DNA of 6,636 bases, from the NCBI GenBank assembly GCA_017883345.1, contig JADGNT010000287.1:1-6636 (forward strand), in the 5' to 3' direction. Positions 1-4,726 of this stretch are shown piece by piece. This DNA is from Candidatus Solibacter sp. (lineage in GTDB: Bacteria; Acidobacteriota; Terriglobia; Bryobacterales; Bryobacteraceae). The first letter of the stretch is position 1, and every line of letters begins with the position of its first letter. The position numbers and the translations under genes are program-made. Under the pieces are notes generated by a model. The model saw nothing but the letters and a program-made list of their open reading frames with translations. It was not told where the DNA came from and searched no databases.

Positions 1-2
1 AT

Positions 3-116
3 TGGGTGGACGCGGAAGTAGTGGTGGACCGGAATCTGGTCACCAGCCGCAAGCCCGAGGATCTGCCGGCCTTTTGCCGGGCGGCGATCAAGGTATTGGT
101 CGGTACGAAGGCGTAG
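3..116 (+). CDS. PfpI/DJ-1-type class I glutamine amidotransferase-like protein, C-terminal end (partial)
   Basis: The last 37 codons of a gene that enters from the left edge, read in frame 3 and ending at TAG 114-116. The peptide starts WVDAEVVVDRNLVTSRKPED and ends in LPAFCRAAIKVLVGTKA. The pattern WVD-x-x-VVVD-x-NLVTSRKP-x-DLPAFCRA is the usual C-terminus of the PfpI/DJ-1 family (class I glutamine amidotransferase-like fold), whose members act as proteases, deglycases or stress proteins in the cytoplasm. The catalytic Cys and His lie outside the window, so the exact activity cannot be judged. The gene converges on a minus-strand gene with only 17 bases between the stops, and no terminator hairpin is visible there. 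Family assignment rests on recalled consensus, not on a search. Confidence 0.8.
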   Translation, partial: WVDAEVVVDRNLVTSRKPEDLPAFCRAAIKVLVGTKA

Positions 117-133
117 CGGGAGGACGTTCTTAA

Positions 134-343
134 TTAGTCCACGTGCCGCTTGGTGTGACCGTTACCGCCACCGCGCAGGCTGTCAATCAGAGCATGCAGG
201 CTCGCATCGGTACGCTTCTGAGCGGCTGCAAGGGACCGGATGTCTTTTCGGCTCTGCACCACAAGGAGCATACCCTCCTGTACCAGCTCGCGGATGGACG
301 CGATCTGCCGGTCGTGCCTGTCCGGTCGTTCTGCAACCGTCAT
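134..343 (-). CDS. Small coiled-coil protein of unknown function, copy 1 of a tandem pair
   Basis: A 69-residue charged, helical protein with no signal peptide or membrane segment, so probably cytoplasmic. Residues 14-56 have regular hydrophobic spacing (IASIRELVQEGM, then IRSLAAAQKRTDASLHALI) typical of a coiled coil. The tail RGGGNGHTKRHVD is glycine-rich then basic. It closely matches the gene at 401-631: HD(R/K)QIASIR(E/D)LV, LAAAQKRTD and GGGNGHTKR are shared. I chose ATG at 343 because it aligns with the start of the other copy; a GTG two codons upstream (349) is the other option and an in-frame TAA lies just before it. No clear Shine-Dalgarno sequence is seen. It is the last gene of the minus-strand run. 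The type is recalled from Solibacter-like genomes as uncharacterised; no function can be assigned. Confidence 0.75.
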   Translation of the reverse strand: MTVAERPDRHDRQIASIRELVQEGMLLVVQSRKDIRSLAAAQKRTDASLHALIDSLRGGGNGHTKRHVD

Positions 344-375
344 ACCCACACATTACCATGCCCGAAACCGAGACC
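134..375 (-). repeat. Tandem duplication unit 1 (coding region plus leader)
   Basis: The unit covers copy 1 of the coiled-coil gene and its upstream leader (348-375). On the minus strand the leader reads GGTCTCGGTTTC followed by GGGCATGGTAATGTGT. It matches the leader of unit 2 (636-662) except for one indel and one substitution, although both lie outside the reading frame. The downstream boundary falls near the stop codons, where both copies read GG(A/C)C then CTAG/TTAG-like sequence on the + strand. The duplication therefore carried expression signals with the gene. Confidence 0.8.
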
Positions 376-400
376 CTCGGCCGCATCGCCGCTAGCTCAG

Positions 401-631
401 CTAGTCCAGGCGCCGCTTGGTGTGACCGTTGCCACCGCCGCGCATGCTGTCAATGAAAGCCCGCAGGCTCGAATCGGTGCGCTTCTGCGCGGCCGCCAGT
501 TCCCGCAGATCCCTGCGGGTTTCCAGAGCCAGACGCCTAGTCTCCAGGACCATCTTGATGCCCTCTTTCACCAGATCGCGGATGGAAGCGATCTGCTTGT
601 CGTGCTTGTCCAGACGATCCGTAACCGTCAC
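401..631 (-). CDS. Small coiled-coil protein of unknown function, copy 2 of a tandem pair
   Basis: A 76-residue paralogue of the gene at 134-343, lying 42 bases downstream of pheA on the same strand. The start is GTG at 631, aligned with the ATG of copy 1; TAA closes the frame four codons upstream, so little choice remains. Most residues match copy 1, with conservative changes (K/R, D/E, I/L). The main difference is seven extra residues: LETRRLA (29-35) is followed by the near-repeat LETRRDL (36-42). That is one heptad, so the coiled-coil phase is kept. The tail GGGNGHTKRRLD is nearly the same as in copy 1. The stop TAG sits at one end of a 13-base perfect palindrome (392-404). Function unknown; oligomerisation or partner binding through the coiled coil is inference. 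Confidence 0.8.
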   Translation of the reverse strand: MTVTDRLDKHDKQIASIRDLVKEGIKMVLETRRLALETRRDLRELAAAQKRTDSSLRAFIDSMRGGGNGHTKRRLD

Positions 632-662
632 ACCAACACATTACCATGCCCAAGCCGAGACC
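401..662 (-). repeat. Tandem duplication unit 2 (coding region plus leader)
   Basis: Second copy of the unit at 134-375, directly upstream of it on the minus strand. Its leader (636-662) reads GGTCTCGGCTTGGGCATGG then TAATGTGT and lies in the 42-base gap between pheA and the gene start. The copies are separated by 25 bases (376-400) with no similarity. Leader identity is higher than that of many coding stretches, which suggests either a recent duplication or constraint on the leader. Confidence 0.8.
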
Positions 663-673
663 ACGGCTCTTGG

Positions 674-1528
674 CTATGCGCCCTTGGGGTAGCAGCCGAG
701 GATACGAAGGAAGTCGGCGATCTCGCGGAGGTGATTGAGGGCGTTGACGGCGACGGGGGAATCGGCGCGTCCCAGGAAGTCCAGATAGAAGAGGTACTCC
801 CAGGGCTTGCCGCGCAGCGGGCGGGATTCGATCTTCATCAGGTTGAGATCGCGCAAGGCGAAGGCGCTGAGGGCGCGGAAGAGGGCGCCGGGGATATTGC
901 GGGTGCTGAATACCAGCGATGTTTTCCACTGCGTGTTGGCGGCGGCGCGGAGGGGATGGCGGCGCGCATAATCGGGAGTGCGCAAGAGAAAAAAGCGGGT
1001 AAAGTTCTGGCGGTCGCTTTCGATGGAGCGGCGCAGGATGTGGGCGCCGTAGATTTCGGCGGCCACCACACTAGCAATCGCGGCGGCGTCGGTCAGCCCC
1101 TCTTCGGTAATCGTCTTTACGCTACCGGCCGTGTCATAGAAGGGAATCTTCTCGAATTGCGGGTTGTTGGCAAAGAAATCCAGACATTGATTTAGGGCCA
1201 CGGGATGGGAGAAGACGCGTTTGATTTGGGAGAACTTCACGCCTTTTGGGGCGATCAGGTTGTGCACGATGCGCACGCTGGTTTCGGCCACAATGGGCAA
1301 TTCGAAGTTCACCAGATGGTCATAATTCTCGTGGACGCTGCCGGCGAGGGTGTTCTCGATGGGCACGACGGCGCCGGCGGCGGTGCCATCCTTGACGCAG
1401 CGGAAGATGTCTTCAAAACGCGTACAGGGGAGCACTTCGGCGTCGGGGCCGCAGAGTTGGCGGGTGGCCTCCTGGCTGAAGGCGCCGCGCTCGCCCTGGA
1501 ACGCGATGACTGGGCGGCGGGGGTTCAA
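674..1528 (-). CDS. pheA: Prephenate dehydratase
   Basis: A 284-residue monofunctional prephenate dehydratase, which converts prephenate to phenylpyruvate with loss of water and CO2 on the phenylalanine pathway in the cytoplasm. The catalytic domain starts at once (VIAFQGERGAFSQEA, 7-21) and carries VPIENTLAGSV (55-65), FSHPVALNQC (106-115; many relatives have Q where V110 is) and the catalytic-site TRF motif (NFTRFFLL, 175-182). The C-terminal ACT domain from about 203 has GALF (214-217) and ESRP (234-237), the motifs known to bind phenylalanine, so feedback inhibition is expected. There is no chorismate mutase domain and the length fits the monofunctional class. The start is TTG at 1528 inside TTGA, which overlaps the ubiX stop by 4 bases; GGGGTGG lies just upstream. 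No ATG or GTG is available without losing or shifting the conserved N-terminus. Translation is probably coupled to ubiX. Confidence 0.95.
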   Translation of the reverse strand: MNPRRPVIAFQGERGAFSQEATRQLCGPDAEVLPCTRFEDIFRCVKDGTAAGAVVPIENTLAGSVHENYDHLVNFELPIVAETSVRIVHNLIAPKGVKFSQIKRVFSHPVALNQCLDFFANNPQFEKIPFYDTAGSVKTITEEGLTDAAAIASVVAAEIYGAHILRRSIESDRQNFTRFFLLRTPDYARRHPLRAAANTQWKTSLVFSTRNIPGALFRALSAFALRDLNLMKIESRPLRGKPWEYLFYLDFLGRADSPVAVNALNHLREIADFLRILGCYPKGA

Positions 1529-2097
1529 CGTGCCACCCCATCCCAGCGGCGGACGCGTGGATCGGGCAGGCCGAGGAGGTCGAGGACGCGGTCGACGCTG
1601 GTGTCGACCAGGTCATCGACAGTTTGCGGGTGGTGATAGAAGCCGGGAATCGGCGGGGCAATGATCGCGCCCATTTCGGCCAATGCCGTCATACTTCTCA
1701 GGTGGCCGAGGTGAAACGGGCTTTCGCGAACCATCAGGATCAATTTGCGCCTCTCTTTGAGGATCACGTCGGCGGCACGGATCATCAGGTTGGAACTGAT
1801 GCCGCCGGCGATGGCAGACATGGTGTGGATGGAGCAGGGGGCGATGACCATGGCGTCGGTGGGGTAGGATCCGCTGGCCAGGCGGCAGGAAATATCCTCC
1901 ATTGGATAAGAAAAATCCGAGAGGACCTTCAGATCGGAAACGGTTTTGCCGGTTTCGAGGAAAAGCGTCTTTTCGCCCGAGCGGGTAAGGATAAGGTGGA
2001 TTTCAACGCCGCCGTGGGCGCGCAGTCGTTGGAGGAGGCGCCAGCCGTAAACGGCGCCACTGGCGCCCGAGATTCCGACGATCACTTTAGTGGACAT
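1525..2097 (-). CDS. ubiX: Flavin prenyltransferase (UbiX/Pad1 family)
   Basis: A 190-residue UbiX-type flavin prenyltransferase. The family joins a dimethylallyl group to FMN to make prenylated FMN, the cofactor of UbiD-type decarboxylases, including the one used in ubiquinone or menaquinone-related routes. The FMN-binding GISGASGA is at 8-15, LFLETG at 45-50, APCSIHTMSAIAGGI at 86-100, the stretch RAADVILKERRKL at 107-119, VRESPFHLGHLRSM at 123-136, and PPIPGFYHHP at 148-157. The C-terminal RW (184-185) matches E. coli-type enzymes. Length is normal. The ATG at 2097 is immediately followed by the conserved STKVIVGISG start. It is the first gene of the minus-strand run and overlaps pheA by TTGA. 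No ubiD is present in the window, so the client decarboxylase must be encoded elsewhere. Its upstream region is shared with the divergent regulator gene. Confidence 0.95.
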   Translation of the reverse strand: MSTKVIVGISGASGAVYGWRLLQRLRAHGGVEIHLILTRSGEKTLFLETGKTVSDLKVLSDFSYPMEDISCRLASGSYPTDAMVIAPCSIHTMSAIAGGISSNLMIRAADVILKERRKLILMVRESPFHLGHLRSMTALAEMGAIIAPPIPGFYHHPQTVDDLVDTSVDRVLDLLGLPDPRVRRWDGVAR

Positions 2098-2140
2098 TTT
2101 GGTCGCTGTTCCGTTTGCAGAACAAATTTCACGATTTTTC

Positions 2141-2170
2141 TTGCCTCCGGCGGAGCCCGGAAGCTATAAT
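2141..2170 (+). promoter_or_regulatory. Sigma70-like promoter of the XRE/LexA-like regulator gene
   Basis: A perfect -10 TATAAT (2165-2170) with a -35 of TTGCCT (2141-2146; 4 of 6 to consensus) and an 18-base spacer. Transcription should start near 2177, giving a leader of about 63 bases before ATG 2240. This supports the internal start for the regulator over the upstream in-frame ATG at 2090, which would lie ahead of the promoter and inside the divergent ubiX gene. Confidence 0.65.
2145..2155. promoter_or_regulatory. Palindrome CTCCG-G-CGGAG in the promoter, possible operator
   Basis: A perfect 5+1+5 inverted repeat that overlaps the -35 end and the spacer of the promoter at 2141-2170. Its position suits autorepression by the downstream HTH protein, but it is short and GC-rich, so chance is a real alternative. 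Confidence 0.25.
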
Positions 2171-2239
2171 TTGCACTCAGTATGCCGCGTCCATCGAACG
2201 CGCGAAGAGAACGCAGCAGGCATCAAGCGGGATCATATC

Positions 2240-3043
2240 ATGGAGCGCCCCGGCGAAAAGCTCAAGCGGGTTCGTGAGCGGTTGAAACTCACCTACCGCG
2301 ACGTGGAGAAGGCCAGCCAGCAGCTTGCCCGGCGGCGCGCCAACGACGAGTTTGCGATCGCGCTCAGCCGTCTGGCGGATATCGAAAACAAAGGTACGGT
2401 TCCCACCATTTTCCGGCTGTACTCGCTGTGCGCCATCTACCGGTTGCATTTGGAAGAGGTGTTGGGCTGGTACGGTGTCCCGATAGAACTGCTTCCGGCG
2501 GAGTCGCTGCTGACGCCTCTCAACGAAACTCACGCGGTGGAATTCCCTCCCGCCGCGCGGTTCACGGTGCCACAACCGGCCGACGCTGAAATCGATTTGA
2601 ATTCCACGACATTTCTCAGTCATGTCATCCGGCGCTGGGGAAAAACGGGCCTCAGCTTGCTCAACGGCTGGGATCTGGGGCGGCACCGTTATGGCTTTAT
2701 CGGCCTGGAGGACTGGTCGATGTACCCGGTGCTACATCCCGGTTCGCTCGTGTTGATCGACGAAGGCAAGCGGCGAATTGCCACCGATGGTTGGACGCAG
2801 GAGATGGACCGTCCGATTTATTTCCTGGAACACCGCGGCGGCTACCGGTGCGGCTGGTGCACGGCGTACGAAGACCGGATCCTGGTGCAGCCGCATCCGT
2901 CATCGCAGCAGAAGCCGGGTTGGTATGCTGTCGGGGAGATTGACGTGATTGGGCAGGTGACGGGGGTGGCTATGCTTCTGGAACAGAGTAAGCGCCGTCA
3001 TGCTCGAAGCGGAGCAGTTCCAGCAGCGTCTCCAAATCCGTAA
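2240..3043 (+). CDS. XRE-type HTH regulator with LexA/S24-like C-terminal domain
   Basis: A predicted 267-residue cytoplasmic DNA-binding protein. Residues 5-75 form a long XRE-like HTH: EKLKRVRERLKLTYRDVEKA, then a longer than usual turn, SRLADIENKGTVPTIFRLYS, and a helix ending in LEEVLGWYGV. A linker (81-150) leads to an S24-like fold from about 152: GLEDWSMYPVLHPGSLVLID (155-174), then RPIYFLEHRGGYRCGWC (191-207) and VIGQVTGVAM (236-245). Ser160 sits where LexA-type proteins have the catalytic serine, but no lysine is seen around 195-207 where the dyad partner is expected, so self-cleavage is doubtful and a sensing or dimerisation role is more likely. ATG 2240 is chosen because of GCGGGA 9-14 bases upstream and the promoter at 2141-2170. 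It is divergent from ubiX by 142 bases. The basic tail (251-267) overlaps the opposing gene. The ligand and targets are unknown. Confidence 0.8.
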   Translation: MERPGEKLKRVRERLKLTYRDVEKASQQLARRRANDEFAIALSRLADIENKGTVPTIFRLYSLCAIYRLHLEEVLGWYGVPIELLPAESLLTPLNETHAVEFPPAARFTVPQPADAEIDLNSTTFLSHVIRRWGKTGLSLLNGWDLGRHRYGFIGLEDWSMYPVLHPGSLVLIDEGKRRIATDGWTQEMDRPIYFLEHRGGYRCGWCTAYEDRILVQPHPSSQQKPGWYAVGEIDVIGQVTGVAMLLEQSKRRHARSGAVPAASPNP

Positions 3044-3404
3044 GGTAGAGCTGGCGTTCCACCTGGTGGGCAGTAGCCGGCGCGATGTCGCGGTAGGGAA
3101 CCAGATCGAGCGGGGCCTGGGATGCCATCAAGTACTCATCGAGGTCGGCTTTCTGCTGGGCCAAGCTGAAGCCCAGCCAAACGGAGAAGATCTCGTGATG
3201 ACTGTGGCAGAGCGTGCGGTCGGTGATTTCGCCGCCCACGATCTGGCTCAGCGGCGGGTGAGCATACCGGCCGGTGAGCGCATCGCGCAGGGATGACAGA
3301 AAGACCAGGCGGCCGAAATGGGTCGGAATTCGCGAGAGCGTTTTCCGCCACAATTCCGCAGCCGGTCCGCGAGTCGGTTCCGGTTTTGCGATGAAGTCCG
3401 CCAG
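2970..3404 (-). CDS. Uncharacterised acidobacterial-type protein, probable CTG start
   Basis: A soluble protein of 144 residues if read from CTG 3404, or 127 from TTG 3353. Visible blocks are LWRKTLSRIPTHFGRLVFLS, LRDALTGRYAH, HSHHEIFSVWLGFSLAQQKA followed by DLDEYL, VPYRDIAP and ERQLYLTDLETLLELLRFEH. The FGRLV-SLRD-TGRY / HE-F-WL-QKADL-YL / ER-L-LTDLE-LLELLR pattern is recalled from proteins of unknown function in Solibacter-like genomes. No catalytic motif, signal peptide or membrane segment is seen. No ATG or GTG lies between the upstream TAG (3416-3418) and TTG 3353. Only CTG 3404 has a strong ribosome binding site, so it is preferred. The last 74 bases overlap the 3' end of the opposing regulator gene. 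Function cannot be assigned. Confidence 0.7.
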   Translation of the reverse strand: MADFIAKPEPTRGPAAELWRKTLSRIPTHFGRLVFLSSLRDALTGRYAHPPLSQIVGGEITDRTLCHSHHEIFSVWLGFSLAQQKADLDEYLMASQAPLDLVPYRDIAPATAHQVERQLYLTDLETLLELLRFEHDGAYSVPEA

Positions 3405-3415
3405 ACGGCCCTCCT
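3402..3415 (-). promoter_or_regulatory. Perfect Shine-Dalgarno AGGAGG ahead of a CTG start
   Basis: On the minus strand AGGAGG (3415-3410) is followed by five bases, GCCGT, and CTG (3404-3402), which is in frame with the downstream gene. It is the best ribosome binding site in the window. The next candidate, TTG 3353, has only GCGGAA directly abutting it. This decides the start in favour of the rare codon CTG. Confidence 0.55.
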
Positions 3416-3579
3416 AATCCCCATGGTTCCCGAACTGCGTCGCAGCAGCCTTAGCGCGCGGAACCAGGAGCCCGCGTCAATCGGCGGGCCCCGAAACTTG
3501 ATTCTATATCACCTGAAGGGCGTGGGGATTCGCAAGGATTGAGCCCGTCAACTTTAGATCTTCGGTTTGGTTATTGTTC

Positions 3580-3594
3580 TATTTTCAGAAAATA
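3580..3594. promoter_or_regulatory. 15-base perfect palindrome TATTTTCAGAAAATA
   Basis: Seven-base arms around a central A, in the AT-rich part of the intergenic region about 93 bases upstream of the peptide start. Position and symmetry fit a dimeric regulator site. A+T richness raises the chance of an accidental palindrome. Confidence 0.35.
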
Positions 3595-3635
3595 TTTGAG
3601 ATAAACACCCTATGACGGTCCGGTGCCGTATACCC

Positions 3636-3650
3636 TAGTACCAACATTAC
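3636..3650 (+). promoter_or_regulatory. TAGTACC-N4-TTAC motif, copy 1
   Basis: TAGTACC (3636-3642), four bases, TTAC (3647-3650), beginning 51 bases upstream of the peptide gene start. The same arrangement recurs at 4727-4741 upstream of the one-helix membrane protein gene. It may be a shared regulator site or promoter element; no protein can be assigned. Confidence 0.35.
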
Positions 3651-3686
3651 TGCCTAATGACAGCAGGAAAAGGATAACAGAACATC

Positions 3687-3800
3687 ATGAAAAAGCTTAC
3701 GATTCTCGCCTTTATCGCGCTCTCGCTTTTCGCCGCGAAGCCGACGAATAAAAACTCGAACCCGATTCCGACTTGCAACCCTTGCCCTTGGGTTCGCTAG
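3687..3800 (+). CDS. Small putative secreted peptide (37 aa)
   Basis: An ATG-started 37-codon ORF ending at TAG 3798-3800. The N-terminus MKKLTILAFIALSLFAA is a typical short signal peptide: two lysines, a hydrophobic core, then small residues before Lys18. The predicted mature part is KPTNKNSNPIPTCNPCPWVR: hydrophilic, with three prolines near two cysteines (CNPC) and a C-terminal PWVR. AAGGA at 3670-3674 is a possible ribosome binding site, though 12 bases is rather far. It lies 62 bases upstream of the seven-helix membrane protein gene on the same strand, and a hairpin occupies the gap. Because the product contains a signal-like segment and not a run of one amino acid, a secreted peptide looks more likely than a pure attenuation leader, but both fit. 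I do not recognise a named family. Confidence 0.55.
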   Translation: MKKLTILAFIALSLFAAKPTNKNSNPIPTCNPCPWVR

Positions 3801-3817
3801 TATCGAAAGTCAACACT

Positions 3818-3883
3818 AACGAGCGCAGCACCGCGTGATAAGATCGAGGCTGAATACCTTCGATGAGTAGTGCTGCGCTTGTT
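3818..3883 (+). promoter_or_regulatory. Nested RNA hairpin enclosing the start of the seven-helix protein gene
   Basis: AACGAGCGCAGCAC (3818-3831) can pair with GTGCTGCGCTTGTT (3870-3883): 14 pairs, one of them G-U. The 38-base loop holds a second hairpin, ATCGAGG (3843-3849) with CC-t-TCGAT (3857-3864), which pairs the first two bases of the ATG at 3863 and the only GAGG upstream of it. The 3' arm of the outer stem lies in codons 3-7. There is no T tract, so this is not a usual terminator; masking of the translation start is the natural reading. Confidence 0.5.
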
Positions 3884-4639
3884 TCGTGTTTGAAAGCAGT
3901 TTTGTTGCTGGGCTCCTTCCTAATGGCGCTCAAGCTGTACCGTACTGGTTTGTATCTCCGTTATCCCATCTTCTTTGCTTTCTTCATTTTCCGCATTCCA
4001 GATAGTATCTGGCCGCTGTTCTTGGAAGTCTCTTCTCCCCTCTACCAGAAAGTCTGGGTTCTGACCGAGCCGATTGAATTCGGGTTCTATGTACTGATGG
4101 TGTTGGAGCTCTACAAATTGGTGCTGGAGAAATACAAAGGGCTGTATAGCTTGGGCCGGTGGGCGCTGTACGTCAGCCTGGCGATTTCGGTCGGCATCTC
4201 CATCATTAGCTTGTTGCCTCGGATTAAACCTAGCCTGCCACAGCCATCTAAGATCATGTTCTACATGCTGGCGACGGAGCGGGGGATCCACACCGGGCTG
4301 GCCATCTTTATTATTTTGATTCTGTGCTTTTTGAGCTTTTTCCCGGTGAAGCTGAGCCGGAATAGTCGCGTGCACGCCCTGGTATTTTCCATCTTTTTTC
4401 TGAGCCATACTTTTGTGGCGCTGATGCGCAGCCTGTTCGGTCTGCGCCTGGCGGATGAGGTGAACACAGTCCTGATGGGCGTTACCGCAGCGAGCATAGT
4501 GGCCTGGCTGACCCTGCTGCGGGCGGCGGGAGAAGATTCGCGCCCCGCGCCGGTACTGTACGGGCAGGAGCACGAAAGCCGGCTTTTGGCCCACCTGGAT
4601 TCGCTCAACGCCGCGCTGCTGCGGGTTTCGAGCCGCTAG
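3863..4639 (+). CDS. Seven-helix integral membrane protein of unknown function
   Basis: A 258-residue membrane protein. I place hydrophobic segments at about 5-25, 34-54, 71-90, 100-118, 143-163, 169-190 and 200-220, so seven helices. Loops carry conserved-looking charged and aromatic groups: RYPIFFAFFIFRIPDSIWPL (33-52), LTEPIEF (67-73), LELYKLVLEKYKGLYSLGRW (81-100), ATERGIHTG (137-145), RSLFGLRL (189-196). A soluble tail of about 38 residues ends in YGQEHESRLLAHLDSLNAAL then LRVSSR. ATG 3863 is the first start after an in-frame TGA at 3851. The type is recalled as a frequent uncharacterised family in Solibacter-like genomes, often near a one-helix protein like the next gene. There is no enzymatic or transporter signature. 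Translation may be controlled by the hairpin at 3818-3883. Receptor or sensor function is speculation. Confidence 0.75.
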   Translation: MSSAALVSCLKAVLLLGSFLMALKLYRTGLYLRYPIFFAFFIFRIPDSIWPLFLEVSSPLYQKVWVLTEPIEFGFYVLMVLELYKLVLEKYKGLYSLGRWALYVSLAISVGISIISLLPRIKPSLPQPSKIMFYMLATERGIHTGLAIFIILILCFLSFFPVKLSRNSRVHALVFSIFFLSHTFVALMRSLFGLRLADEVNTVLMGVTAASIVAWLTLLRAAGEDSRPAPVLYGQEHESRLLAHLDSLNAALLRVSSR

Positions 4640-4726
4640 AAACCGGCTTTCCGCGGCCCCCCCCGCAATTTCCAACCCGGTACTAGGTGATTTACCCCGG
4701 TGCAGTTTAGCACAAATACTTCAAAT

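Larger units (their letters stand above)
3416..3686. other. Divergent intergenic region, AT-richer in its right half
   Basis: About 270 bases with no convincing gene, between the minus-strand gene ending its leader at 3416 and the small peptide gene. From about 3551 to 3610 it is much richer in A+T than the rest of the window, as expected for promoters. I see only weak -35/-10 pairs, for example TTGGTT (3567) with AATATT (3591). TTGACG appears twice on the minus strand (3551-3546 and 3480-3475), each in the context TTGACG(CG)GGCTC, but without a good -10. A small hairpin TAT-g-ACGG / CCGTATA spans 3611-3632. Confidence 0.5.

Noticed and set aside
392..404. 13-base palindrome CTAGCT-C-AGCTAG across the stop of coiled-coil copy 2
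   Set aside because: It is perfect but short, has no T run and is absent from copy 1, so no terminator or site is called.
143..1195. Long + strand ORF of 350 codons opposite the coiled-coil pair and pheA
   Set aside because: It is antisense to three well-supported genes, its sequence mirrors their duplicated structure, and it has no recognisable domain; long antisense frames are common in GC-rich DNA.
1205..1636. + strand ORF opposite pheA
   Set aside because: Antisense shadow of the prephenate dehydratase N-terminal region, with low-complexity Gly/Ala/Asp-rich content.
1624..2169. + strand ORF opposite ubiX
   Set aside because: Antisense of a clear UbiX; composition is biased and there is no ribosome site.
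2090..2239. N-terminal extension of the regulator to the upstream ATG
   Set aside because: The extension would start inside ubiX and ahead of the TATAAT promoter, and its residues look like random sequence; ATG 2240 has its own ribosome site and begins the HTH.
2177..2686. Minus-strand ORF opposite the regulator
   Set aside because: Antisense shadow, with no motif and no ribosome binding site.
3318..3542. + strand 74-codon ORF running into the intergenic region
   Set aside because: It begins antisense to the FGRLV gene, is rich in Arg/Ser as random GC-rich frames are, and has no ribosome site.
4624..4664. Hairpin at the stop of the seven-helix gene plus C8 run as a terminator
   Set aside because: Only six pairs and no T tract after it; the C run does not make an intrinsic terminator.
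3920..4675. 251-codon minus-strand ORF opposite the seven-helix gene
   Set aside because: Gln/Arg-rich antisense frame that mirrors hydrophobic codons of the membrane protein.
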